A program made the translations under genes and the position numbers. The notes under the pieces are model-generated. The model saw only the letters and a program-made list of their open reading frames with translations, did no database searches and had not been told where the DNA came from. Shown here piece by piece: positions 1-7,943 of a stretch of 64,000 nt of DNA (position 1 is its first letter; the number at the start of each line of letters is the position of its first letter). This DNA comes from Anaerolineales bacterium (GTDB lineage Bacteria; Chloroflexota; Anaerolineae; 4572-78; J111). The stretch is taken from NCBI GenBank assembly GCA_015075185.1, contig JABTUW010000005.1, forward strand, positions 434,001 to 498,000. The letters are read 5' to 3'.

Positions 1-7
1 GGCAACC

Positions 8-445
8 ATGGCGATTACTCAACAATCCATGACCGATGAGCAGCGCAAGTCAATTGCGCTGGAATATCTTAAGCGGATTGACCGGGGCGAAAACTTTTTT
101 GACCTGTTTGCCGATGATGCGCAGGTTTATCTCCCCAAGTGGGGCCTGGCCAACGGCCGGACCGAGTTTGAGCAGTTATTTAGAGATCTCGGCTCGATTT
201 TGTCAGCGATCACGCACGATTACGCCTACTTTAACTACATCATCCAGGGCGATTACGTGGTCGTTGAAGGCACCAGCTATGGCAAAACGGCCGGCGGGGT
301 CGAATGGCGAGCCGGGGTAACCCACGCCGGGCGCTGGTGTGATGTCTTTGAGATCCGCGATTTCAAAATCCAGCGTGTATTTATCTATCTTGATCCCGAC
401 TATGCCGGCGCAGACACAGCCCGCTATCCCTGGCTGAATCGGTAA
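8..445 (+). CDS. SnoaL/NTF2-like protein
   Basis: This 145-residue protein has the size and pattern of the SnoaL/NTF2-like fold: an N-terminal helix (DEQRKSIALEYLKRIDRG), then a conserved FFDLFADDAQVYLP segment, then a strand-rich C-terminal half with VVEGTSYGKTAGG. Proteins of this fold act as small cyclases, isomerases or binding proteins. A specific reaction cannot be read from the sequence. It stands first in a catabolic cluster, about 90 bp before the HpaB-type monooxygenase, so a role with a phenolic substrate or product is plausible. The start is only 7 bases from the window edge, so no ribosome binding site can be judged and an upstream start is possible. Confidence 0.7.
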   Translation: MAITQQSMTDEQRKSIALEYLKRIDRGENFFDLFADDAQVYLPKWGLANGRTEFEQLFRDLGSILSAITHDYAYFNYIIQGDYVVVEGTSYGKTAGGVEWRAGVTHAGRWCDVFEIRDFKIQRVFIYLDPDYAGADTARYPWLNR

Positions 446-457
446 AACAAAGTAATC

Positions 458-501
458 TTCTCGTTCCCACGTCAAGCGTGGCGAAAGCGTGGGAACGAGA
501 A
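458..501. repeat. Perfect 14-bp inverted repeat between genes
   Basis: Arms TTCTCGTTCCCACG (458-471) and its exact complement (488-501) enclose a 16-base loop. The strand following the right arm is A-rich, so on the + strand this is not a typical terminator. It resembles the small palindromic intergenic repeats common in large bacterial genomes. Confidence 0.75.
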
Positions 502-536
502 AAAATAAAGCATGTATATAATGAGGAGGTTTTTTA

Positions 537-2114
537 ATGTTAGCTGAAGCTGAAATGGGCGAAAAAACGCAATCTACTCCCCGCCCGCTGACTGGAGCCG
601 AGTACCTGGACAGCCTGAGGGATGACCGGGAAATCTGGATCTACGGCGAGCGGGTCAAAGATGTGACCACCCACCCGGCCTTTCGCAATACCGTGCGCAT
701 GGTCGCCCGCTTGTACGATGCCTTGCACGACCCCAAAACCAAAGATGTGATGCTGACCGACACCGACACCGGCTCCGGCAGTAAGACCCATCATTTCTTT
801 AGAGCCAGCCGCAGTGCCGAGGAGTATGTGGCCGCCCGTGACGCTATTGCTCAATGGCAGCGTCTGGTGTACGGCTGGATGGGCCGCAGCCCGGATTACA
901 AAGCCGCCTTCCTGGCAACGCTGGGGGCCAACGCCGACTTTTATGATCCCTACCAGGAAAACGCCCGCCGCTGGTACAAACAATGCCAGGAAAGGGTGCT
1001 CTACCTGAACCACGCCATCGTCAACCCGCCGATAGACCGGCACCTGCCGCCCGACGAGGTCGCCGATGTGTACGTCCACGCGGTCAAAGAAACGGACGCC
1101 GGCATTGTGGTCAGCGGGGCCAAGGTGGTTGCCACCGGCTCGGCCATGACCCACTTCAACTTCATCGCTCACCACGGCTTGCCCATCAAAAAGAAGGAAT
1201 TTGCCCTGATCTTTATGGTGCCGATGGATGCGCCGGGGTTGAAACTGCTCTGCCGGACTTCCTATGAGATGACAGCCAGCGTCATGGGCACGCCCTTTGA
1301 CTATCCCCTCTCCAGCCGGCTGGATGAGAATGACTCGATTTTGGTCATGGATAACGTGCTGGTTCCGTGGGAAAATGTTTTTGTTTACGGCGATGCCGAG
1401 AAGTTCAACAACTTCTTCCCGCGCTCCGGCTTTGTGCACCGCTTCGGCTTGCAGGGCTGTACCCGCCTGGCGGTCAAGCTGGATTTTATTGCCGGGCTGC
1501 TGCTCAAGGCCGTCGGCGCGACCGGCGTGGCCGATTATCGCGGGGTGCAGGTCAACGTGGGTGAGGTGATTGCCTGGCGCAACATGTTCTGGGGCCTGAC
1601 CGATGCCATGGCTCGGACCACCACCCCCTGGAATAACGGCGCGGTCCTGCCCAATATGCACTATGTCATGGCCTATCGCATGCTCATGGGGGTAGCCTAT
1701 CCCCGCATTAAAGAGATCATCCAGCAGGTCGTCTCCAGCGGTTTGATTTACCTGAACTCCAGCGCCGTGGACTTTAAAGTGCCGGAGATACGGCAGTATC
1801 TCGACAAGTACGTGCGCGGTTCCGGCGGTATGCCCGCTGTTGACCGGGTCAAGCTGATGAAGCTGCTCTGGGACGCCATCGGCACCGAATTTGGCGGGCG
1901 GCATGAACTGTACGAGCGCAACTACGCCGGCAGCCACGAAACTGTCCGCTTTGAACCGTTGTTTGTGGCTATGGCCGATGGCACGGCGGACCAGATGAAG
2001 GGCTTTGCCGAGCAGTGCATGGCCGAGTATGATCTCGATGGCTGGACGGTCCCGGATTTGATCAATCCCGACGATATTAATGTCTTCTTGCACAAGTTCA
2101 ACGGTAAGGGGTAA
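537..2114 (+). CDS. HpaB-type FADH2-dependent phenol monooxygenase, oxygenase component
   Basis: The 525-residue protein belongs to the 4-hydroxyphenylacetate 3-hydroxylase (HpaB/TcpA/HadA) family of oxygenases that use reduced flavin supplied by a separate reductase. It shows the family N-terminus (TGAEYLDSLRDDREIWIYGERV, about residues 19-40), the central MDNVLVPWENVFVYGD segment and full family length. A strong Shine-Dalgarno (GAGGAGG) precedes the ATG. The next gene encodes a flavin reductase, and the cluster ends with hydroxyquinol dioxygenase and maleylacetate reductase. The inferred job is ring hydroxylation (or denitration/dehalogenation) of a phenol towards hydroxyquinol. The exact substrate is not determinable. 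4-Hydroxyphenylacetate itself is less likely because no homoprotocatechuate meta-cleavage genes are nearby. Confidence 0.88.
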   Translation: MLAEAEMGEKTQSTPRPLTGAEYLDSLRDDREIWIYGERVKDVTTHPAFRNTVRMVARLYDALHDPKTKDVMLTDTDTGSGSKTHHFFRASRSAEEYVAARDAIAQWQRLVYGWMGRSPDYKAAFLATLGANADFYDPYQENARRWYKQCQERVLYLNHAIVNPPIDRHLPPDEVADVYVHAVKETDAGIVVSGAKVVATGSAMTHFNFIAHHGLPIKKKEFALIFMVPMDAPGLKLLCRTSYEMTASVMGTPFDYPLSSRLDENDSILVMDNVLVPWENVFVYGDAEKFNNFFPRSGFVHRFGLQGCTRLAVKLDFIAGLLLKAVGATGVADYRGVQVNVGEVIAWRNMFWGLTDAMARTTTPWNNGAVLPNMHYVMAYRMLMGVAYPRIKEIIQQVVSSGLIYLNSSAVDFKVPEIRQYLDKYVRGSGGMPAVDRVKLMKLLWDAIGTEFGGRHELYERNYAGSHETVRFEPLFVAMADGTADQMKGFAEQCMAEYDLDGWTVPDLINPDDINVFLHKFNGKG

Positions 2115-2124
2115 TGAAGGCTAA

Positions 2125-2157
2125 GGCTAAGGTTGAGGCGATGTCTCAGCCTTAGCC
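2125..2157 (+). promoter_or_regulatory. Hairpin between monooxygenase and reductase genes
   Basis: A 13-bp stem (2125-2137 with 2145-2157, one G-U pair) with a 7-base loop lies in the 59-base gap. No T-run follows, so it is more likely a processing or mRNA-stability hairpin than a terminator. The left arm is part of a short GGCTAA tandem repeat. Confidence 0.5.
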
Positions 2158-2173
2158 TATATGGAGAGAAAAC

Positions 2174-2728
2174 ATGGAAACGGCTGAAGAGGTTGTCATA
2201 GATCCCCGCGAATTTCGTAACTGCCTGGGGCGCTTTGCGACCGGGGTGACTATCATCACCACCGAGGTTGACGGCCAGGTTCACGGGATGACCGCCAACG
2301 GTTTCATGTCAGTTTCGCTGGAACCGCCATTGGTGCTGATTTCGGTAGGCAATAAAGCGCGGCTGAACAGTTTTCTACCGCAAAGCAAGAGCTATGGGGT
2401 CAGTATTCTGAGCGAGCAGCACGAACAGTTTAGCCGCCATTTCGCGGGCCGCCCGGTTGAAGGGCTGGCCATCCCTATTGTCAAGAAAAAGGGAGTGCCT
2501 GTTTTGGAGGGCGTCGCTGCCTGTCTGGTCGCTCGCGTGGTAGATATTCACCCGGCGGGCGATCACACCCTCTACATTGGGCAGGTGGAGTATCTGGAAA
2601 CGAGTGAAACCAGACCGCTGTTGTTCTTTGCCGGCAAGTATCGCATGCTCGACCCCGAACCCAAGCACCCCATGGAAGCCTGGATAGATCATGAACTGTT
2701 CTTCTTTGACCCGATTGGGGGTCTGTAA
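2174..2728 (+). CDS. Flavin reductase (NAD(P)H:FMN/FAD oxidoreductase, split-barrel)
   Basis: This 184-residue protein matches the flavin reductase domain family (HpaC/TcpB-like split barrel). Visible family segments are FRNCLGRFATGVTIITTE (about 12-29), HGMTANGFMSVSLEPPLVLISVG (about 37-59) and FSRHFAG. It would supply reduced flavin to the HpaB-type oxygenase directly upstream, and probably also to the acyl-CoA-dehydrogenase-fold oxygenase downstream. It acts in the cytoplasm. The start ATG has a GGAGAG ribosome site. The C-terminal GKYRMLD segment is also typical of the family. Confidence 0.88.
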   Translation: METAEEVVIDPREFRNCLGRFATGVTIITTEVDGQVHGMTANGFMSVSLEPPLVLISVGNKARLNSFLPQSKSYGVSILSEQHEQFSRHFAGRPVEGLAIPIVKKKGVPVLEGVAACLVARVVDIHPAGDHTLYIGQVEYLETSETRPLLFFAGKYRMLDPEPKHPMEAWIDHELFFFDPIGGL

Positions 2729-2762
2729 AATTTAGCGATAAAATTGAGGAGAGGAATTACCT

Positions 2763-4070
2763 ATGAGCAAAAAGATGAAGTCATTAGATTTGTCCGTTTT
2801 ATCCCGGCGCGATTTTCTAAAAATATCGGCCGGGACTGTAGCGGCGCTGTCGCTGGCCGGCTGCGCCGTCGGCGGATCGAGCAGCGGGCGGGCCATCAAG
2901 ATTGGCTACGTTACCCCCAAAACCGGCCCGCTGGCTCCTTTTGGCGAGGCTGATGACTTTGTTCTCGGCCAGATGAGAAAATTTTTTGAGGGCGGAATCG
3001 ATGCTGCCGGAGCCAAACACCCGCTGGAAATTGTGACCAAAGACAGCCAATCCGACCCGAATCGGGCGGCTGATGTCGCGGCTGACCTGATTTTGAATGA
3101 CAAGGTTGATATCGTCCTGGTCTCCTCTACCCCCGAAACAACCAACCCCGTTTCGGACCAATGTGAAGCCAACGGTGTTCCTTGTATCTCTACGGTTGCC
3201 CCCTGGCAGCCCTGGTTCTTCCGCAAGCAGGATGCGGCTGAAGCCGGGTATAAGTGGACCTATCATTTCTTCTGGGGATTGGAAGACATTATTGCCGTTT
3301 TCACCGACATCTGGAGCAAGCTGGATACCAACAAAGTGGTCGGGGCGCTGTGGCCCAACGACGGCGATGGCCTGGCCTGGAGCAGTGACCGGGGATTTCC
3401 GCCCGTGTTGCAGGAGAAAGGCTATACCCTGGTTGATCCCGGCCGCTACGAAAACTTAAAGGATGATTTCTCCGCAGAAATTTCTTTGTTCAAAGAGAAG
3501 AATGTTGAAATCGTGACAGGTGTGATTCTGCCGCCGGACCTCGGCACCTTCTTAACCCAGGCCAGCCAGCAAGGGTTCAACCCCAAAGCCTTTACCGTAG
3601 GCAAGGGAGCGTTGTTCCCGGTTACCATCGAAGCCTTGCCTGACAACCTGGGCATCGGAGTGTCATCGGAAATTTGGTGGACGCCCAGTTCTCCCTTTAA
3701 ATCCTCCCTAACCGGGCAAACGTCTAAGGAATTAGCCGATGCCTACACGGCAGCCACCAGCAAGCAGTGGACGATGCCGCTGGGCTTTGCCCACGCCCTG
3801 TTTGAGGTCACCGCCGACGTATTGAAGCGCACCACGGAGCTTGACAAGCCTGAAGCGATCATTGAGGCGCTCAAAACCACGAAGTTAGATACTATCGTCG
3901 GCCCGCTGTCCTGGGAAGGAGGACCATTCCCCAATGTGGCGAAAACGCCGCTGGTCGGTGGGCAATGGGTGAAGGGCGACAAGTTCCCAGTGGACATCAT
4001 CATTGGCACCAACACCACCGCGCCAAATATTCCCACCAACGGCACCATTACGGAAAAGACCTGGGCGTAA
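2763..4070 (+). CDS. ABC transporter substrate-binding lipoprotein, Leu/Ile/Val (type 1) family
   Basis: The N-terminus carries a twin-arginine-like signal (SRRDFLKISAG, about 15-25) directly joined to a lipobox (LAGC, Cys about 34), so the protein is probably exported and lipid-anchored. The mature part begins IKIGYVTPKTGPLAPFGEAD, the standard opening of periplasmic-binding proteins of the LivK/HAAT family, and the length (435) fits. The family binds branched-chain amino acids but also aromatic acids, urea and amides. The surrounding hydroxyquinol genes suggest an aromatic ligand. A GGAGAGG site precedes the ATG. The remaining importer subunits follow from 5416 to 8951, with an oxygenase gene inserted in between. 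Confidence 0.9.
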   Translation: MSKKMKSLDLSVLSRRDFLKISAGTVAALSLAGCAVGGSSSGRAIKIGYVTPKTGPLAPFGEADDFVLGQMRKFFEGGIDAAGAKHPLEIVTKDSQSDPNRAADVAADLILNDKVDIVLVSSTPETTNPVSDQCEANGVPCISTVAPWQPWFFRKQDAAEAGYKWTYHFFWGLEDIIAVFTDIWSKLDTNKVVGALWPNDGDGLAWSSDRGFPPVLQEKGYTLVDPGRYENLKDDFSAEISLFKEKNVEIVTGVILPPDLGTFLTQASQQGFNPKAFTVGKGALFPVTIEALPDNLGIGVSSEIWWTPSSPFKSSLTGQTSKELADAYTAATSKQWTMPLGFAHALFEVTADVLKRTTELDKPEAIIEALKTTKLDTIVGPLSWEGGPFPNVAKTPLVGGQWVKGDKFPVDIIIGTNTTAPNIPTNGTITEKTWA

Positions 4071-4099
4071 CATATCTGACGATTAGAAATGAATCCAAC

Positions 4100-4135
4100 T
4101 TACGGAGTGAAAAAGTGCACTTTTTCACTCCGTAA
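4100..4135. repeat. Perfect 36-bp palindrome after the binding-protein gene
   Basis: Every base from 4100 to 4117 pairs with 4118-4135, centred on GTGCAC. As RNA it would form a long stem just 3' of the binding-protein gene, but only a few A residues, not a T-run, follow. Such hairpins can stabilise upstream mRNA and keep the binding protein in excess over permease subunits. That function is inference. Confidence 0.8.
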
Positions 4136-4217
4136 AACAGAAGCATTCTTTGTACTGCGAATGGAGTCAATCTCTTTATCCACACGTAACTAATTCCGTC
4201 AAAATTTGGAGATAAAA

Positions 4218-5405
4218 ATGATCAAAGAGTTTCCCCAGGAACGCCAGGCGAAACGAAAAGTACTGCTAGAGGCTGTTGACAGCATCAGTGAGACTTTAAG
4301 GGCGTCCGGCGCAAAAAACGAAGAGCTGTCAACGCTGGCCCCAGAGGTGGTGAGCGCGCTGCGTGAGGCCGGGATTTTTCGCTTGAAGCTGGCCGCCGAG
4401 CTTGGCGGCGCTGAAGCTGACCCGGTTACTCAAATGGCTGTGTTTGAGAAATTAGCCTATCACGACCTGTCCAGCGCATGGTGTACCATGGTCGGAGCGA
4501 CGGCTGTATCCGCCCTGGGAACTTTTCTGCCAGAGGCCGGGGTTGAACGAGTTTTTGAAAAGGGACATATCCCCACGGCAGCTATCTCATTCTACCCCGC
4601 CGGTAGAGCGGTACGGGAAAACGGCGGCTATCGGGTCAGTGGGCGCTGGCGCTTTAACAGCGGTATTCCCCACGCCGAATGGGTGCTCGGCGGCACGATC
4701 ATTGAAGGGAGTCAAAACGCCGCGGGCGTGCCCGATGTTATATTTTCGGTATTCCCTACCCAGGAAGTCACTCACTATAATAACTGGGGAGATGTGGTGG
4801 GTCTCAAAGGGACCGGCAGCCGTGACTTTTCGGTCAAGGATTATTACCTGCCGGAAGAATTGAGCTTTCGTTGGGACTTATTTAAACCGCAACCGCGACG
4901 AGGCGGCCCGTTGTATCTGTTGCCGCCTTTTGCTTACGTGGCCAATGAGCATGCCAGCGTCGCGGTGGGAGCGGCCCGGCGGGCGCTGGATGAGCTGGTC
5001 AGATTAGCCACCACGACGCGAGGGACATTCCGCGCCTCGAAACTGGACGAACGCCAGGTGGTCCACCGCTTTATTGGCGAGGCTGATTTAAAGCTGCGGG
5101 CAGCGCGGGCGCTCATGTACGAGCGCTATGAAGATATGTGGCAAAGCGTCAGCGCCGGACAGGTTCCCGACGGGCCGGCGATTGCCGATGTGCGGGCTAT
5201 CGGGGTGCATTGTACGGATGTGGCGAAAGAGATTGCGGCTAAGGCGTACCACTTTGGCGGAAACACAGCCTTGCACCAACCTCATATTATTGAGCGCCTC
5301 TGGCGCGATTTGAACACGGCCGGCCTGCATCAGGTAATGAGTGACACCGCCTACGAGAACCACGGCAAATTCCTTTTGGGGCTGCCGGCCGACCCGCTGG
5401 CTTAA
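4218..5405 (+). CDS. Acyl-CoA dehydrogenase-fold flavin monooxygenase (HsaA/HpaH-C2-like)
   Basis: The 395-residue protein has the acyl-CoA dehydrogenase architecture: helical N-domain (LAPEVVSALREAGIFRLKLAAELGG, about 40-65), middle beta-domain (GGYRVSGRWRFNSGIPHAEWVLGG) and C-terminal helical domain with YHFGGNTAL near residue 345. The sequence lacks an obvious acyl-CoA dehydrogenase catalytic Glu motif. It resembles group D two-component monooxygenases such as HsaA and the C2 oxygenase of 4-hydroxyphenylacetate hydroxylase. In this context it may hydroxylate a phenol or resorcinol using flavin from the 2174-2728 reductase. The ATG at 4218 is preferred over an in-frame TTG at 4206 because a GGAG site sits 6 bases before it. 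The gene interrupts the transporter set. Confidence 0.78.
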   Translation: MIKEFPQERQAKRKVLLEAVDSISETLRASGAKNEELSTLAPEVVSALREAGIFRLKLAAELGGAEADPVTQMAVFEKLAYHDLSSAWCTMVGATAVSALGTFLPEAGVERVFEKGHIPTAAISFYPAGRAVRENGGYRVSGRWRFNSGIPHAEWVLGGTIIEGSQNAAGVPDVIFSVFPTQEVTHYNNWGDVVGLKGTGSRDFSVKDYYLPEELSFRWDLFKPQPRRGGPLYLLPPFAYVANEHASVAVGAARRALDELVRLATTTRGTFRASKLDERQVVHRFIGEADLKLRAARALMYERYEDMWQSVSAGQVPDGPAIADVRAIGVHCTDVAKEIAAKAYHFGGNTALHQPHIIERLWRDLNTAGLHQVMSDTAYENHGKFLLGLPADPLA

Positions 5406-5415
5406 ATCCAAACCT

Positions 5416-6159
5416 ATGCCCACCCTTCTTGAACTGCAAAATGTGACCAAGACCTTCGGCTCCCTCCTGGTTTGCCACCAGATCAGCACCAAACTCGAAA
5501 CGGGAGAAGCTTTGGGTATTTTGGGGCCAAACGGAGCCGGCAAAACCACGCTGCTTAACCTTATTGCCGGCGACTTGCCGGTGACATCAGGCCGAATCCT
5601 CTTCCAGGGCCAGGATATCACTGCCCTCTCCGCAGCTAAACGCTGCCATCTCGGTATTGGCCGCACCTATCAAATTCCCCGTCCTTTTAGCGGCATGACC
5701 GTCCTGGAGAATGTGCTGGTCGGGGTAGCGTACGGTCATAAGCAGCATCAAAAAGATGCCTATGATTTTGCCTACGCCATTCTCCAGCAGACGGGACTGC
5801 TTGACCGCTGGAATGTCATCACCGGGAACTTACGGCTGTTGGAACGAAAGCGGTTGGAGCTGGCCCGTGCCCTGGCCACCCAGCCCTCGTTGCTCCTGCT
5901 GGACGAAATCGCCGGGGGTTTGACCGACCACGAAGTCTACGAACTGCTGGAGGTTATTGCTGGTATCCGGGCCAAAGGCGTCACCATAATCTGGATTGAG
6001 CATATCGTCCACGCCCTGATTGCGGCGGTAGACCGGATTATGGCCATCAATTTTGGGGTTAAGCTGACCGAAGGTAAGCCGAAAGAAGTAATTGACAGCC
6101 CTGAGTTTCAAGAAATCTATTTTGGCGTTGAGGGCATGCGTCTGGAGAACGCCGCATGA
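5416..6159 (+). CDS. livG: Liv-type ABC transporter ATP-binding protein (LivG-like)
   Basis: A 247-residue ATPase with Walker A GPNGAGKTT (about 37-45), Q-loop region GIGRTYQIPRPF typical of LivG, and Walker B LLLLDE. The signature loop reads NLRLLERKRLELARAL, so the usual LSGGQ glycine is missing, and the Walker B is followed by IAGGL. This is a known type of variation in LivG-like proteins. It powers the importer with the partner ATPase at 6156 and the two permeases. The ATG at 5416 is chosen because homology begins there; it lies 10 bases after the upstream stop and has no clear ribosome site, so translation may be coupled. Confidence 0.87.
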   Translation: MPTLLELQNVTKTFGSLLVCHQISTKLETGEALGILGPNGAGKTTLLNLIAGDLPVTSGRILFQGQDITALSAAKRCHLGIGRTYQIPRPFSGMTVLENVLVGVAYGHKQHQKDAYDFAYAILQQTGLLDRWNVITGNLRLLERKRLELARALATQPSLLLLDEIAGGLTDHEVYELLEVIAGIRAKGVTIIWIEHIVHALIAAVDRIMAINFGVKLTEGKPKEVIDSPEFQEIYFGVEGMRLENAA

Positions 6160-6857
6160 CCAAGCTGCTCACCGTCGAAAATATCGAGGTTTTCTACGGC
6201 GAATTTCAAGCTCTTTTCGGGGTCAGCCTTGAGGTTGAAAAAGGAGAAACTGTCGCCATTATCGGCGCTAACGGGGCCGGCAAAACGACGCTGCTGCGCT
6301 CGATTTGCGGGGTCTTAGCCCCGGCGCAGGGGCAGATTACCTACAAAGGCCAGGTTATTTCAGGCCGGCCCGCCTATGCCCTCAACCAAATCGGCATTGT
6401 CATGGTCCCGGAAGGGCGTAAAATTTTTCCCAGCCTGTCTGTTGAAGAGAATCTCAAAATCGGGGCGTACAACAACCGGCCGGGACCCTGGGATTTAAAC
6501 AAAGTCTTCGATTTATTTCCGATTCTCAAAGAACGGGCTAAAAACGGGGGAACCGAGATGTCGGGCGGCCAACAACAAATGTTGGCCATCGGGCGTGCTT
6601 TGATGAGCAACCCTGATCTGATTCTGATGGACGAGATCTCGCTGGGGTTGGCCCCCATTATTGTCAAAGCCTTGTATGAAGTGGTTGAGCGCATCTCGGA
6701 GGCAGGCACTACGGTCATTTTGGTCGAGCAGGATGTCAGCCGCGGGCTGAATTCGGCGGACCATGTCTATTGTTTACTCGAAGGCAAAGTGAGCCTGGCT
6801 GGCCAGCCGGCCGAGATCAGCCCGGAGCAGGTTTCGCGGGCTTACTTTGGGGTATAA
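6156..6857 (+). CDS. livF: Liv-type ABC transporter ATP-binding protein (LivF-like)
   Basis: A 233-residue ATPase with Walker A GANGAGKTT (about 37-45), the LivF-typical VPEGRKIFPSLSVEENL segment, an intact signature MSGGQQQMLAIGRAL (about 132-146) and Walker B LILMDE. The start overlaps the stop of the preceding ATPase gene (ATGA), which indicates translational coupling. It should form the heterodimeric motor of the importer with the 5416 product. The C-terminus ends in SRAYFGV, a common ending of LivF proteins. Substrate specificity lies with the binding protein, not here. Confidence 0.9.
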   Translation: MTKLLTVENIEVFYGEFQALFGVSLEVEKGETVAIIGANGAGKTTLLRSICGVLAPAQGQITYKGQVISGRPAYALNQIGIVMVPEGRKIFPSLSVEENLKIGAYNNRPGPWDLNKVFDLFPILKERAKNGGTEMSGGQQQMLAIGRALMSNPDLILMDEISLGLAPIIVKALYEVVERISEAGTTVILVEQDVSRGLNSADHVYCLLEGKVSLAGQPAEISPEQVSRAYFGV

Positions 6858-6930
6858 AAAATTGTGAATAATGAATTGGCAATTGTGGATGATTAATTTC
6901 TCATTCGCAATTGACAATTCTTGCCTCGTT
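6858..6930. repeat. Degenerate AATTGTGAAT-type spacer repeat
   Basis: The gap between the ATPase and permease genes is built of imperfect short units (AATTGTGAAT, AATTGGC, AATTGTGGAT) and their complements. The same style of spacer recurs at 7818-7937. It has no coding potential and looks like short degenerate repeat filler. Confidence 0.55.
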
Positions 6931-6953
6931 CTTAGCGGAGTGTGATTGTTACT

Positions 6954-7817
6954 ATGCAATGGGTCAACACCATTACTCAGGGAATATTGCTGGGTGGTCT
7001 ATATGCCCTCTTCGGAACCGGGCTGTCGCTGATTTTTGGGGTGATGCGCCTGGTGAACCTGGCGCATGGCGATTTTATTGTGCTGGCAGCCTATCTTAGC
7101 CTGATGGCCATGGCCTTCGGCTTGCATCCCCTGCTGACCTTATTCGTCGTGATCCCGATCTTGTTTCTGCTGGGTGTCTTACTGCAACGAGGTGTTCTCA
7201 ACAAAGTGTTGGGGGAAGGCCTGATGCCGCCTTTGGTCATTACGTTTGGTTTATCCATCCTGGTGCAGAACGGGCTGCAACTGGCTTTTTCTGCCGATTC
7301 TCAAGACCTGGATGCCGGTGCTCTGGAAACCGCCAGCATGAGATTTAGCGAAGTGACGATTGGCACATTCCCGCTGATCACCTTTATTACGGCGGTGGTG
7401 ATTTTGGTCGCCCTGCAGCTCTTCTTCAACCGGACCAAGCTGGGGCAGGCGTTCCGGGCCACCTCCGACGACCCCGGTACCGCCGAACTGATGGGGATCA
7501 ACAGCCGTCAAATCTATGGCTGGGCCATGGGCTTATCGCTGGCCGTTGTGGCCGTCGCCGGGGTTCTGTTAGGCATCCGGACCAACTTTACCCCGACAAT
7601 TGGCCCGGCCCGGCTCATTTTTGCCTTTGAGACGGTCATTATCGGCGGGTTGGGCAGCATTTGGGGCACACTGGCCGGGGGCATTATCCTTGGCCTGTCC
7701 CAAAATATCGGCGCGGCCCTTGACCCGACCTGGTTTCAACTGGCCGGCCATATCGTTACCCTGCTGGTGCTGGCAATTAAACCGAGCGGCTTGTTCGCTC
7801 GCACGCGGGATGCCTGA
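6954..7817 (+). CDS. livH: Liv-type ABC transporter permease (LivH-like)
   Basis: An integral membrane protein of 287 residues with the family motifs GLYALFGTGLSLIFGVMRLVNLAHGDF near the N-terminus and GTAELMGIN in the cytoplasmic loop that contacts the ATPases. About eight hydrophobic segments are visible. It forms half of the inner-membrane channel with the 7944 product. A GGAG site ends at 6940, leaving a long 13-base gap to this ATG. A GTG at 6942 would be in frame but sits too close to that site. The 5' spacer is degenerate repeat DNA, so a separate promoter could exist there, but none is clear. Confidence 0.88.
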   Translation: MQWVNTITQGILLGGLYALFGTGLSLIFGVMRLVNLAHGDFIVLAAYLSLMAMAFGLHPLLTLFVVIPILFLLGVLLQRGVLNKVLGEGLMPPLVITFGLSILVQNGLQLAFSADSQDLDAGALETASMRFSEVTIGTFPLITFITAVVILVALQLFFNRTKLGQAFRATSDDPGTAELMGINSRQIYGWAMGLSLAVVAVAGVLLGIRTNFTPTIGPARLIFAFETVIIGGLGSIWGTLAGGIILGLSQNIGAALDPTWFQLAGHIVTLLVLAIKPSGLFARTRDA

Positions 7818-7937
7818 TTAGTTGTGAATGGTGAATAGCCAATCGTTAATTGTTAATGTAAGATGTTTTCAGAATCACTCACAATTCATCATTCATACCG
7901 CAAGGGTATCCCTTTTGGGACAATTCACAATTAGAAC
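7818..7937. repeat. Degenerate repeat spacer with small palindromes
   Basis: The gap between the permease genes again consists of GTGAATGGTGAAT / AATTCATCATTCAT-type units and includes AAGGGTATCCCTT and TCCCTTTTGGGA palindromes. No ribosome binding site for the next gene is visible in it. Confidence 0.5.
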
Positions 7938-7943
7938 GTGTCT

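Noticed and set aside
540..2093. 517-residue open frame on the - strand opposite the HpaB-type gene
   Set aside because: No ribosome site, no family features, and it mirrors the codon bias of the clearly real + strand gene. It is a GC-driven shadow frame.
4206..4217. TTG start for the acyl-CoA-dehydrogenase-fold protein
   Set aside because: The TTG overlaps the GGAG ribosome site that serves the ATG at 4218.
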